A program made the position numbers and the translations under genes. A stretch of 14,328 nucleotides of DNA from an uncultured Burkholderiaceae bacterium (GTDB lineage Bacteria > Pseudomonadota > Gammaproteobacteria > Burkholderiales > Burkholderiaceae), in contig CALMPB010000339.1 in NCBI GenBank assembly GCA_937871985.1, positions 1 through 14,328 of the forward strand, given 5' to 3'. Numbering within the stretch: position 1 is the stretch's first letter; each line of letters begins with the position of its first letter. The notes under the pieces are model-generated. The model was not told the DNA's origin and did no database searches. It saw only the letters and a program-made list of their open reading frames with translations. Positions 6,184-13,382 of the stretch are shown in pieces.

Positions 6184-6732
6184 ATGTCGGACATTCAGCG
6201 TAAGATTGTGCTCGTTTCCGGTGCGCCGGGCGCAGGTAAGACAACCCTTGCGGTGCCCTTGGCGCAGCTACTCGGATTCCCGATCTTCTCGAAGGATTTT
6301 ATCAAGGAAACGCTGACTGACGTTTTCGGGGATGGTGGCGGCGATCTTGCATCATCTCGGCGGATCGGTGGGGCGTCGATGGAACTGATCTGGTCCTTGG
6401 CAAGCCACGCTCCGCAAGCGGTATTGGAAGCCAACTTTCGACCGCACAGCGACTATGAACGGGCTAAACTGGTTGGCCTTGGCGCGTTGATCGTTGAGGT
6501 CCATTGTGATTGCGGCCGGGCCGAAACAGCCAAGCGGTTTCGTGACCGTGCAGCCACCAGCGGCCACCATGCCGCGCATCCTCTGAAAGAGATACCGCCT
6601 GAGATGCTCGACGAATATGACCGACCGATGGGCTTAGGTCCGGTTGTTGAGGTCGATACACGGACCCCTGTCGATTTGGACAGGGTTCTGGCGGAGGTTC
6701 AACGCTTGCTTGACGTCTGCATAGGCATCTAA
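6184..6732 (+). CDS. P-loop ATPase/kinase-like protein (AAA_33/zeta-toxin-like fold)
   Basis: A 182-residue cytoplasmic P-loop protein. Walker A is GAPGAGKTT (residues 13-21), preceded by the beta strand KIVLVSG. The following FSKDFIKETLTDVFG and VLEANFRP segments are typical of small kinases of the AAA_33/chloramphenicol phosphotransferase/zeta-toxin-like group, in which the KD-IKE region helps bind substrate. The likely reaction is phosphoryl transfer from ATP to a small molecule; the substrate is unknown. No antitoxin-like gene lies next to it, so a toxin role is not supported. The start at 6184 has no clear ribosome-binding site. It follows the LysR gene after 175 bases that I could not assign. 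Confidence 0.85.
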   Translation: MSDIQRKIVLVSGAPGAGKTTLAVPLAQLLGFPIFSKDFIKETLTDVFGDGGGDLASSRRIGGASMELIWSLASHAPQAVLEANFRPHSDYERAKLVGLGALIVEVHCDCGRAETAKRFRDRAATSGHHAAHPLKEIPPEMLDEYDRPMGLGPVVEVDTRTPVDLDRVLAEVQRLLDVCIGI

Positions 6733-6973
6733 ATCGCCCGACACCGGCCTGTCTCAAAGCCATCCAGACCAAGCCGTCAGCGCGAATCCAGCCGCCAGCG
6801 TCGGGCCGCCCGATGCCGCCCTCATATTCTAACGACTCGCCAAAAAACGGCGCGAAAGCAGGCAGCGGGCTTGCACCACGACCACATGCTAGCGGTACGT
6901 GTAGGCCCAGGACCGGTTACTCCCACAAGCGCCTCAGCACGAAAAGAGCTTCATGGTGCAGCAAGGCCCCTAG

Positions 6974-7534
6974 CTAGGCTTTGGCTCCCAACCCCTTGAA
7001 GATGAGTGCTATTATCCTCGCCGACTGAGCATCCCTCCCGGGATGGGAAGGAAGCTGCCAAAGTACGCCGAGAAGCATCAAAACATCATTGGCATTTGCG
7101 CCGCGATCAATCGCGCCCACGCCCTCACATGCAACGAGGAGCGAACGCACCGCCGACACCGCCTGCTGATAGGTCTCGCGCTTATCATCCTCGGACGTGC
7201 CTCCCTGCAGAAGCCTCGCCACGCCGCGCTTCATCGCACTGGAATCCGCCAACCGGGCACACCATAAGCGAAACGCCTCAAGCGGCGGATGCGCTTCCAA
7301 CAATGTGGACGCGAGCGCCACAACGGCGCTGATCTCTTTGCGATACACGGCCAGGGCCAGAGCTTCCCGCGTCGGGAAGTGACGATAGAGTGTGCCTTGC
7401 CCGACGCCGGCCGCCTTCCCGATAGCGCTGAGCGGCGTTTCGGGATCGGCGGTCAGCGCCTCCCGTGCCACCTCGAGTATGCGATCACGGTTGGCGCGGG
7501 CGTCCGCACGCAATCCGTCCTCTTTTACAGCCAT
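6974..7534 (-). CDS. TetR/AcrR-family regulator, probable repressor of the aldo/keto reductase
   Basis: A 186-residue TetR-family protein. The N-terminal helix-turn-helix lies at about residues 15-60 (RDRILEVAREALTADP, then LSAIGKAAGVGQGTLYRHFP), including the hallmark GxGTLYRHFPTREAL. The C-terminal ligand domain is helical and variable. The start at 7534 has AAGGGG 5 bases upstream. It is divergent from the reductase gene at 7619, and two copies of a GGACAATTGTCC palindrome lie in the 84 bases between, so it very probably represses both itself and the reductase until an inducer binds. The inducer is unknown. Confidence 0.94.
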   Translation of the reverse strand: MAVKEDGLRADARANRDRILEVAREALTADPETPLSAIGKAAGVGQGTLYRHFPTREALALAVYRKEISAVVALASTLLEAHPPLEAFRLWCARLADSSAMKRGVARLLQGGTSEDDKRETYQQAVSAVRSLLVACEGVGAIDRGANANDVLMLLGVLWQLPSHPGRDAQSARIIALIFKGLGAKA

Positions 7535-7549
7535 GTCGCCCCTTGACTA

Positions 7550-7567
7550 AACGGACAATTGTCCGTT
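7550..7567. promoter_or_regulatory. TetR operator 1 (perfect 18-bp palindrome)
   Basis: AACGGACAATTGTCCGTT is a perfect 18-bp palindrome lying 16 bases from the TetR start codon. It overlaps the predicted -35 box of the reductase promoter (CGGACA, 7552-7557). Confidence 0.8.
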
Positions 7568-7580
7568 ACTGAGCGATAAT
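7552..7580 (+). promoter_or_regulatory. Promoter of the aldo/keto reductase gene
   Basis: CGGACA (7552-7557), 17 bases and GATAAT (7575-7580) form a sigma-70-type promoter. The -35 box is inside operator 1 and the transcription start would fall within operator 2, so bound TetR would block it. Inferred from spacing. Confidence 0.5.
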
Positions 7581-7594
7581 CGGACAATTGTCCA
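7581..7594. promoter_or_regulatory. TetR operator 2
   Basis: The second copy has the perfect 12-bp core GGACAATTGTCC (7582-7593), identical to operator 1. The two centres are 29 bp apart, just under three helical turns, so two repressor dimers would sit on nearly the same face of the DNA. Confidence 0.8.
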
Positions 7595-7618
7595 AATATA
7601 GCGTATGCGGAGATGGAC

Positions 7619-8686
7619 ATGCAATATGCCAAGCTCGGCCGGACGGGTCTCGATATTTCGCCTATCTGCATTGGCTGCATGGGGTTCGGAGAGCCGTCAC
7701 GCGGTTACCCTTCCTGGTCGCTCGATGAGGAAGCAAGTCGACGCCTCATTCGCCACGCCCTGGAGGCGGGTATCAATTTCTTCGACACCGCCAATTTGTA
7801 TTCGAATGGCTCCAGCGAGGAGATCCTCGGGCGGGCACTGAAGGGTTTTGCGCACCGCGAAAACGTCGTTATCGCCACCAAGATCAGCGCACCGATGCGC
7901 GATGGGCCTAATGGCATAGGGCTGTCCCGCAAGGCGATCATGACCGAAGTCGATATGAGCCTCAAGCGCCTCGGCACCGACTATATCGACCTCTATCAAA
8001 TCCATCGTCGCGACACGACCACCCCGTGGGAGGAAACGCTCGAGGCCCTGAACGACGTCGTCAAGGCCGGTAAGGTCCGGTACCTCGGTGCATCGTCAAT
8101 GATGGCTTGGGAATTCGGCAAAGCGCTGCACCTGCAGAAATCCAACGGCTGGGCCCGCTTCGTGTCGATGCAGGATAGCTACAATCTTCTCGACCGCGAA
8201 GAAGAGCGCGAAATGCACGCGCTGTGCATCGACGAAGGGGTGCAGACCATCATCTACAGCCCACTCAACCGTGGCCGGCTGGCCCGGCCGTGGGGAGCGG
8301 TCACCGCAAGGGCGGAAACGGAGGCGGCCTACAATCTGGGTGCCGCCACCGCCGACAGCGACAAGCTGATTATCGAGGCGGTGGGCGCCATTGCGGAGGA
8401 ACGCGGCGTCAGCCGGGCAATGATTGCGCTTGCCTGGCTGCGTCGCAATCCTGTGGTGGCGGCGGCGATCGTGGGCTCGCTCAAAGCAAAACATATCGAC
8501 GATGCCGTGGCCTCGCTATCGATCAGCCTCACCGACGACGAGGCAGCACGGCTGGAAGCACCCTATACGCCACGGCTCGACCGTCAGGGCGTGTCGGACC
8601 CGGCCATGCTGCGTCGCGCAGCCGAAGCAGCCACGGGACACAGCACCAGCCGGCTCCCGGTCCGTGAACCGAGCAAGGTGAGCTGA
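7619..8686 (+). CDS. Aldo/keto reductase, YajO-like
   Basis: A 355-residue NADPH-dependent aldo/keto reductase with a TIM-barrel fold. The catalytic tetrad is visible: Asp56 and Tyr61 in FFDTANLYSNGSSEEILGRA, Lys88 in VVIATK, and His129 in YQIHRRD. The sequence closely follows the Escherichia coli YajO pattern (start MQYxxLG, GCMxFGEPxRG, SMQDxYNLxxREEEREM, GRLxRPWG). YajO itself is linked to 1-deoxyxylulose phosphate metabolism, but substrates in this group are broad, so the physiological role is open. I chose the ATG at 7619 because GGAG lies 6 bases before it; the in-frame ATG at 7613 directly abuts that GGAG. It is divergent from, and probably repressed by, the TetR gene. Confidence 0.93.
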   Translation: MQYAKLGRTGLDISPICIGCMGFGEPSRGYPSWSLDEEASRRLIRHALEAGINFFDTANLYSNGSSEEILGRALKGFAHRENVVIATKISAPMRDGPNGIGLSRKAIMTEVDMSLKRLGTDYIDLYQIHRRDTTTPWEETLEALNDVVKAGKVRYLGASSMMAWEFGKALHLQKSNGWARFVSMQDSYNLLDREEEREMHALCIDEGVQTIIYSPLNRGRLARPWGAVTARAETEAAYNLGAATADSDKLIIEAVGAIAEERGVSRAMIALAWLRRNPVVAAAIVGSLKAKHIDDAVASLSISLTDDEAARLEAPYTPRLDRQGVSDPAMLRRAAEAATGHSTSRLPVREPSKVS

Positions 8687-8936
8687 ACCTTGCCGGTCCG
8701 CCGGCCCACATCTCCATCTTCGAGGATCAGTCCGCTTCTGCATTTCACCGCCAGAAGCCGCCAACCCGCTCTCAACCCAGCCCTCCGCGTTCCGCCCTCA
8801 GAATCGGACGCGGGCCTCCAGATAGCCGACCGACCGAAATCGGGCACGCGACCGGTCCGACCCATTCCCAGAAGTTCGCGGGTCGCTGCGCGAGCACAGC
8901 AAGCAGTCACCTAGCTTCGCTCTAGACGCGCTCAAC

Positions 8937-8956
8937 ATATCCTTTATGCTGGATAT
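8937..8956. promoter_or_regulatory. ArsR operator-like dyad at the arsR start
   Basis: ATATCC (8937-8942) and GGATAT (8951-8956) form a perfect 6-bp dyad around 8 bases and end directly against the arsR ATG. A possible -10 box (TATGCT, 8945-8950) lies inside it, so bound ArsR would cover the promoter. No ribosome-binding site fits between the dyad and the ATG. Confidence 0.55.
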
Positions 8957-9289
8957 ATGGATAACGAGTCAGCAATTGCGGCGCTAGGCGCCTTGGCACA
9001 AGGGACGCGCCTCGACGTGTTTCGCCTGCTGGTGCAGCACGAACCGAACGGCGTGGCTGCGGGGGAAATCGCTCGCCAGCTCGACGTGCCTCAAAACACC
9101 ATGTCCGCGCATCTTGGCATCCTCGCGCGCGCCGGCCTTGTCAGGTTCGAACGGCAAAGCCGCTCGATCATCTACCGCGCCGATCTGGACGGCCTGCGCG
9201 CGCTGACGCTGTTTCTCGTCAAGGATTGTTGCGCGGGCAATGCCGAGCTTTGCGCGCCGCTGGTCGCCGAACTCGCCCCCTGCTGCTGA
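8957..9289 (+). CDS. arsR: Arsenic-responsive ArsR-family repressor
   Basis: A 110-residue SmtB/ArsR-family winged-helix repressor that should release the operon promoter when it binds As(III). The helix-turn-helix is at about 35-60 (AGEIARQLDVPQNTMSAHLG) and the wing follows at FERQSRSIIYRAD. It lacks the classical CxC site in the recognition helix. Instead it has Cys91, Cys92 and Cys99 (CCAGNAELC) and a terminal Cys109-Cys110 pair, which fits the ArsR type that binds arsenite through C-terminal cysteines. It is the first gene of arsR-arsC-acr3. The ATG has no upstream ribosome-binding site and may head a leaderless message. Confidence 0.93.
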   Translation: MDNESAIAALGALAQGTRLDVFRLLVQHEPNGVAAGEIARQLDVPQNTMSAHLGILARAGLVRFERQSRSIIYRADLDGLRALTLFLVKDCCAGNAELCAPLVAELAPCC

Positions 9290-9299
9290 AAGGACGCTC

Positions 9300-9728
9300 G
9301 TGGCCGTCGACATCGTCATCTATCACAACCCTGAGTGCGGAACCTCGCGCAACGCGCTCGCCATGATCCGTAATGCCGGCATCGAACCGCATATGGTCGA
9401 GTATCTGAAAACCCCGCCCTCGCGCGCGCTGCTCGTGGAGCTGATCGAACGCGCCGGTATGACCCCGCGCGATCTGCTGCGAGAGAAGGGCACGCCCTAT
9501 GCGGATCTGGGCCTGGGCGACACGTCGCTGTCCGACGACAGGCTGGTGGATGCGATGATCGCGCACCCGATCCTGATCAATCGGCCGCTGGTGGTCTCGC
9601 CGATCGGGGTGAAGCTGTGCCGCCCGTCTGAAGCCGTGCTCGATTTGCTGCCGACTGGCCAGCTCGGCTCGTTCGCGAAGGAGGACGGCGAACAGGTCGT
9701 GGACGCCTCCGGCCAGCGTGTCGGCTAA
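9300..9728 (+). CDS. arsC: Arsenate reductase, glutaredoxin-dependent type
   Basis: A 142-residue cytoplasmic enzyme reducing As(V) to As(III), using glutathione and glutaredoxin as in the plasmid R773 ArsC. The catalytic Cys13 lies in HNPECGTSRNAL, followed by the expected YLKTPPSRALL and NRPLVVSPIGVKLCRP segments, which carry the arginines that bind arsenate. I chose the GTG at 9300 because AAAGGA lies 5 bases before it and the family starts just before the YHNPxCGTSR strand. The upstream in-frame ATG at 9240 lies inside arsR and would add 20 unrelated residues. The product feeds the efflux pump encoded next. Confidence 0.95.
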   Translation: MAVDIVIYHNPECGTSRNALAMIRNAGIEPHMVEYLKTPPSRALLVELIERAGMTPRDLLREKGTPYADLGLGDTSLSDDRLVDAMIAHPILINRPLVVSPIGVKLCRPSEAVLDLLPTGQLGSFAKEDGEQVVDASGQRVG

Positions 9729-9732
9729 ACTC

Positions 9733-10812
9733 ATGTCCACGGTCACACCCGTTGCCAGAGCAGCGCCCGCACGCCCCGGCATCGGCACCTTCGAGCGGTA
9801 TCTGACGCTGTGGGTGGCGCTCTGCATCGTCGCCGGCATCGGGCTCGGCCACCTGTTCCACGGTCTGTTCGCGACGATCGCCTCGGCCGAGGTCGCCCGC
9901 GTAAACCTCATCGTCGCCGCGCTGATCTGGCTGATGATCATCCCGATGCTGCTCAAGATCGACTTCGGCGCGCTCGGGTCGGTACGCCAGCATTGGAAGG
10001 GGGTCGGCGTTACCCTGTTCATCAATTGGGCGGTGAAGCCGTTCTCGATGGCAGCGCTGGGCTCGCTGTTCATCGGTTGGCTGTTCGCGCCGGTTTTGCC
10101 GGCAGGTGAAGGACCGTCCTACATCGCCGGGCTGATCCTGCTCGCCGCCGCGCCCTGCACAGCGATGGTGTTCGTGTGGTCGAACCTCTGCGGCGGGGAG
10201 CCTACCTATACGCTCTCCCAAGTCGCGCTGAACGACGTGATCATGGTGTTCCTGTTCGCGCCGCTGGTCGGGCTGCTGCTCGGGGTCGCCTCGGTAACGG
10301 TGCCGTGGAACACGCTGCTGATCTCGGTCTTGCTATACATCGTCGTGCCGGTGATCGTCGCCCAGCTCATCCGGCGCGTCGTGCTGGCAAACGGTGAGCA
10401 AGCCACGCTCGAGCGCCTGCTGGGTCGCCTCGCGCCAGTGTCGCTGGTCTCGCTGTTGACGACACTCATTCTGCTGTTCGGATTCCAAGGGGAGGCAATC
10501 GTCGCGCAACCGCTGGTGATCGCGCTGCTGGCCGTGCCAATCCTTATCCAGGTTTATCTCAACGCCGGCCTCGCCTACTGGCTGTCGCGCCGGCTCGGCG
10601 TGGCATGGTGCGTCGCGGCCCCCGCGGCGCTGATCGGCGCGTCCAACTTTTTCGAGCTGGCCGTCGCTGCCGCCATCTCGCTGTTCGGGCTCAAGTCCGG
10701 CGCAGCACTAGCCACGGTGGTAGGTGTGCTCGTGGAAGTGCCAGTGATGCTCTCGGTCGTTTCGATCGTGAGGGCGTCGCGGGGCTGGTATGAGCGGGAC
10801 GCACGCGCATGA
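9733..10812 (+). CDS. acr3: Arsenite efflux transporter, ACR3 family
   Basis: A 359-residue inner-membrane carrier with about ten transmembrane helices that expels As(III) by exchange with protons. Family signatures are visible: the fourth-helix region AAPCTAMVFVWS with the conserved Cys, followed by GGEPTYTLSQVALNDVIM, and a late helix ASNFFELAVA with the conserved Glu, then VGVLVEVPVMLSVV. The ATG at 9733 lies 4 bases after the arsC stop; an in-frame GTG at 9718 overlaps arsC by 11 bases and is also possible. Neither start has a good ribosome-binding site, which suggests translational coupling to arsC. It ends the operon; neither arsH nor an arsenical oxidation/methylation gene follows. Confidence 0.95.
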   Translation: MSTVTPVARAAPARPGIGTFERYLTLWVALCIVAGIGLGHLFHGLFATIASAEVARVNLIVAALIWLMIIPMLLKIDFGALGSVRQHWKGVGVTLFINWAVKPFSMAALGSLFIGWLFAPVLPAGEGPSYIAGLILLAAAPCTAMVFVWSNLCGGEPTYTLSQVALNDVIMVFLFAPLVGLLLGVASVTVPWNTLLISVLLYIVVPVIVAQLIRRVVLANGEQATLERLLGRLAPVSLVSLLTTLILLFGFQGEAIVAQPLVIALLAVPILIQVYLNAGLAYWLSRRLGVAWCVAAPAALIGASNFFELAVAAAISLFGLKSGAALATVVGVLVEVPVMLSVVSIVRASRGWYERDARA

Positions 10813-10990
10813 CCGCATCATCATTTCCCCGCTCGGTCTGGCTTCGGACGAAGTCTCACCCGAGCAGAGCCTGCAAAGCCGGACGAGCGACGACGCCAGC
10901 TCACCTGACGCTATTTGGTGCCTTCGAGCATTGCCCCGGCGGGGTGTGAATTACCGTTGGTACGCGCAGTCACTCGAAACCGTCATGCGC

Positions 10991-11446
10991 TTATGATAGG
11001 CGTCCCTCGACAGGCGGAGGCGTCGCAGCAGCAGCGTCAGGATGCACGACGACATTGTGGAACGCCCCGACACGCCATCCGTCGTCGCGCTGCACGAGAA
11101 CCTGCTCCAAACGGGTGACCAGCGTGTCTCCGTGCGCTACAATGGCGCGAGGCAGCGCGCCGAATCCGGTCACTTGGGTGCGCGTATTTACGATCACGAC
11201 ATCGGGCCGGACACAGTTGATCCTCTCGACCGTCTGCCGCATGCTCGATCCTCGGTAGAAGGTCGCGAAGATATGGCGATGCTGTGCTTCGAACGGATCG
11301 CGCCCGACTGAAAACAGCCCCAGCACATTGGTGAAAACGATGTCCGGCGCTGCGGAGCGCGAAAATGCCTCCGCATTGCCCGCCTGCCATGCTTTCTCCT
11401 GCGCTTCGAGCAGCGCGTGGATTGCATCCGTCACATCCGTCATCAT
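10991..11446 (-). CDS. SnoaL/NTF2-like protein (SgcJ/EcaC type)
   Basis: A 151-residue protein with the cone-shaped NTF2-like fold, as shown by AIHALLEAQEKAWQAGNAEA, then DIVFTNVLGLFSVGRD, and the terminal strand DGWRVGAFHNVVV. This fits the SgcJ/EcaC or SnoaL-like group, which holds isomerases, cyclases and many proteins of unknown role; no reaction can be named. AGGGAG lies 5 bases before the ATG at 11446 (8 before the next ATG). The TGA stop of the upstream TetR gene overlaps this ATG by one base, so the two genes are probably co-transcribed and translationally coupled. A signal peptide is absent. Confidence 0.85.
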   Translation of the reverse strand: MMTDVTDAIHALLEAQEKAWQAGNAEAFSRSAAPDIVFTNVLGLFSVGRDPFEAQHRHIFATFYRGSSMRQTVERINCVRPDVVIVNTRTQVTGFGALPRAIVAHGDTLVTRLEQVLVQRDDGWRVGAFHNVVVHPDAAAATPPPVEGRLS

Positions 11447-12069
11447 CAAATCTCCCTGGTTTCAGCTAGCACTCGATCGACAAGCGCGTCCGCCATCCAC
11501 ACCATCAGTTGCTCCGCATCCTCGCCCGATACGCCGCAGACATCGCGCAGGACGATCAGCGCATCGATGCCGAGGCATACCGCAAGGCAATTGGTCAGCT
11601 GGTCGAAGCTGCCGGCCGGGAGCGTATCGCGAAGCGGATCGATACTTGCCCTGATCCATTCGAGCCGCCGGCCGCCCCGCTGTCGCGGCGCGTCATTCGC
11701 GGCGGGCATGACGCTCCTGTCGAGCGATGCCCGGATCATCTCGCGCAGTTCGGCGTCATATTCCTCTGCGAGTCGCCTCATCGCGATCGCCAGGCTCGCG
11801 ACGCGCGCGTGCGCGTCATCTGACGTCGATACGGAGGCCATCATCTCGTCCATGCGGGGGCGGAGCGTTTCGAGCGCGGCGTCCGCTAGCAGGTGCTCCT
11901 GCGAGGTGAAATAGCGATAGGCGGTGCGCTTCGATATGCCCGCCGCGAGCGCCGCCTCCTCCACCGTCGGTCTTTTCCCCGCCCGGATCAACGCGCCGGC
12001 GGATACGAGAAGATCGGAGCGCGTCCGGGCCTTCTGGTTGGTCCGCTCTCTTGAGATATCTTGACTCAA
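11446..12069 (-). CDS. TetR/AcrR-family regulator with TTG start
   Basis: A 207-residue TetR-type regulator. The helix-turn-helix is at about residues 17-60 (KARTRSDLLVSAGALIRAGK, then VEEAALAAGISKRTAYRYFT). The start appears to be TTG at 12067-12069: an in-frame TAA lies only 9 bases upstream, and no in-frame ATG comes before the DNA-binding domain. A weak AAAGAAAG precedes it. It is divergent from the outer-membrane protein gene and overlaps the SnoaL-like gene downstream. Direct repeats in the divergent promoter region are candidate binding sites. Confidence 0.92.
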   Translation of the reverse strand: MSQDISRERTNQKARTRSDLLVSAGALIRAGKRPTVEEAALAAGISKRTAYRYFTSQEHLLADAALETLRPRMDEMMASVSTSDDAHARVASLAIAMRRLAEEYDAELREMIRASLDRSVMPAANDAPRQRGGRRLEWIRASIDPLRDTLPAGSFDQLTNCLAVCLGIDALIVLRDVCGVSGEDAEQLMVWMADALVDRVLAETREI

Positions 12070-12090
12070 CTTTCTTTATGTCCCAATAGT
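12061..12090 (+). promoter_or_regulatory. Possible promoter of the outer-membrane protein gene
   Basis: TTGACT (12061-12066), 18 bases and AATAGT (12085-12090) read towards the gene at 12133. The -35 box lies within the first codons of the divergent TetR gene, which packs both promoters into one short region. Confidence 0.4.
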
Positions 12091-12114
12091 GCCACGACGA
12101 CATCCTAGTGTCAC
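12087..12114. promoter_or_regulatory. Direct repeats TAGTG-Y-CAC in the TetR/porin intergenic region
   Basis: TAGTGCCAC (12087-12095) and TAGTGTCAC (12106-12114) are repeated 19 bp apart, and each holds a small GTG-N-CAC dyad. On the minus strand GTGACA, 17 bases and CACTAT form a promoter for the TetR gene; the repeats cover its two boxes. This suits an autoregulated TetR site. Confidence 0.5.
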
Positions 12115-12132
12115 ATCAGAGAGGAAGTGTCA

Positions 12133-12849
12133 ATGAACCGCGTTTTCGTGGGCGGCGGCGTGCGGCCGAAATTCCTTGCGCTGAGCTTGATCGTTTTAAC
12201 CGGCGGCGGCGCACAAGCGCAGACGCAAGCTGAGCCGAGACGTTGGTATATTGCCGGCGCGGTCACCGGCTCGGCGCCGGAAAAGCCGCAGCAGACGATT
12301 GCCAACGCTCCCGTGCCAGGGGCGACGCTGCACGTTATCAATGACGTGGATTTCGGCTGGGGTGGGCAGATCGCGGTTGGATACGAGTGGAACGCCCTGC
12401 GGATCGAGGCCGAGATCGGGCATACGGAGAACCACTCGAGTCACTATTCGGCGATCAGCCCGATTGCGATCACGCTGCCGCAAAGCGGCAAGAACAATGT
12501 CACCCGCTACATGGCGAATGCCTATCTGGAGCCATTCCGGGCGCGGTGGGCAATCAGCCCTTATCTCGGGTTCGGTCTCGGGGCCGCGCACGGGCATCTC
12601 ACGACCATCGCCGCGCCGGCGCGCGCGCCGTCCGCCCCTCCATCGCAACTGCTCGACATCAAGGATACGCGCTTCGCCTGGCAGGTGATGGGCGGTCTAT
12701 CCGTGCCGGTGACCTCCCGGCTTGCGTTCACCGCGCAATATCGCTGGCTGGATGCCGACACCTTCCATGGGGTCGATTCACGCGGCGAGCGTGCAACACG
12801 CACGATCCGCGGCAGCAACGTCGACGTGGGGTTGCGCATTGCTTTCTAG
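12133..12849 (+). CDS. Outer-membrane beta-barrel protein
   Basis: A 238-residue outer-membrane protein with an OmpA/Opa-like eight-stranded barrel pattern. Residues 1-29 form a signal peptide (LALSLIVLTGGGAQA, cleavage near AQA|QTQ). Alternating hydrophobic strands rich in Gly and aromatics follow, such as WGGQIAVGYEW, PYLGFGLGAAHG and LAFTAQYRWLDA. The protein ends in VGLRIAF, with the terminal Phe needed for insertion by the Bam complex. I chose the ATG at 12133 because GAGG lies 8 bases upstream; the in-frame GTG at 12127 is too close to it. It is divergent from the TetR gene and may be its target. It could be a small porin or an adhesin-like barrel. Confidence 0.88.
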   Translation: MNRVFVGGGVRPKFLALSLIVLTGGGAQAQTQAEPRRWYIAGAVTGSAPEKPQQTIANAPVPGATLHVINDVDFGWGGQIAVGYEWNALRIEAEIGHTENHSSHYSAISPIAITLPQSGKNNVTRYMANAYLEPFRARWAISPYLGFGLGAAHGHLTTIAAPARAPSAPPSQLLDIKDTRFAWQVMGGLSVPVTSRLAFTAQYRWLDADTFHGVDSRGERATRTIRGSNVDVGLRIAF

Positions 12850-12938
12850 CACGGATCGATGCGGCGAGTTCGCGGCAATCGCACCCGTGACCATTTTCGG
12901 GAAAGACGCTGGCGGCAGCGGCACGGGTAGTCGGTCTG

Positions 12939-13307
12939 TTAGCTACCTTTGCGAAGGCGGCTAGGCCAACCTATGCGCACCAGCGTCTCATCAGGGCCGT
13001 TCAAAGCGAACTCATACATGCCCCAAGGCTTGTCGCTCGCGCCTTCTCGCTCGATGATCTCGTCTGCAAAGGCGGCGGCCAAGGCGTCCACGTTCTCGCG
13101 ATAGAGGTATAGCCCAAAGGGGTTTCTCCCCGGCGTCAGCCAGCCTGGAAGGGCGGGATTGAGGTGGATATCTCCCCCATGCCCGTCACTCAGCATCCGG
13201 TAGTCGTCGGGGCTTCCATCATCCCGCGTGAAGCCCAGCCGCTCGAAAAAGCGCTGCGCCGCATCGAGATCGTTGCAAGGCAGGATCGCCGTCACTCGCT
13301 GCCGCAT
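12939..13307 (-). CDS. VOC-family protein, bleomycin-resistance-like
   Basis: A 122-residue vicinal-oxygen-chelate protein. It shows the two beta-alpha-beta-beta-beta modules: VTAILPCNDLDAAQRFFERL at the start, and FGLYLYRENVDALAAAF with WGMYEFALNGPDETLVRIGW at the end. The last strand has Arg where metal-dependent enzymes carry Glu, and WGMYEF with LVRIGWP is typical of bleomycin-binding immunity-like members. It may therefore bind and sequester a toxic compound rather than catalyse, although the ligand is unknown. I chose the ATG at 13307 because GGAG lies 8 bases upstream; the in-frame ATG at 13343 adds 12 unusual residues. It is divergent from the MarR gene. Confidence 0.87.
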   Translation of the reverse strand: MRQRVTAILPCNDLDAAQRFFERLGFTRDDGSPDDYRMLSDGHGGDIHLNPALPGWLTPGRNPFGLYLYRENVDALAAAFADEIIEREGASDKPWGMYEFALNGPDETLVRIGWPSRLRKGS

Positions 13308-13364
13308 CGGCTGGTCTCCAAGCCTTCTGCCATCATCGAACATTCAGTTGACGGCTCCATAATA

Positions 13365-13379
13365 ATACGCAATGCGTAT
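13365..13379. promoter_or_regulatory. MarR operator-like palindrome
   Basis: ATACGCA (13365-13371) and TGCGTAT (13373-13379) form a perfect 7-bp dyad around one base. It lies 3 bases before the MarR start codon and about 58 bases from the divergent VOC start. Length and symmetry fit MarR-family sites, so it could control both directions. Confidence 0.6.
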
Positions 13380-13382
13380 GAA

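Noticed and set aside
6733..6973. Possible gene or terminator between the convergent P-loop gene and TetR gene.
   Set aside because: A CGCC...GGCG pair around an A-run (about 6838-6855) has only a 4-bp stem; no frame looks coding.
8687..8956. Frames on both strands in the 270 bases between the reductase and arsR.
   Set aside because: All are Arg/Pro/Ser-rich shadows without ribosome-binding sites; only the arsR promoter and dyad at the right end are supported.
10790..10996. A plus-strand frame after acr3 and an ATGA-overlapping frame at 10809, considered as a further ars gene such as arsH.
   Set aside because: Neither shows the FMN-binding motifs of ArsH or any other ars protein, and composition is not gene-like. 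The 178 bases between acr3 and 10991 hold nothing I recognise.
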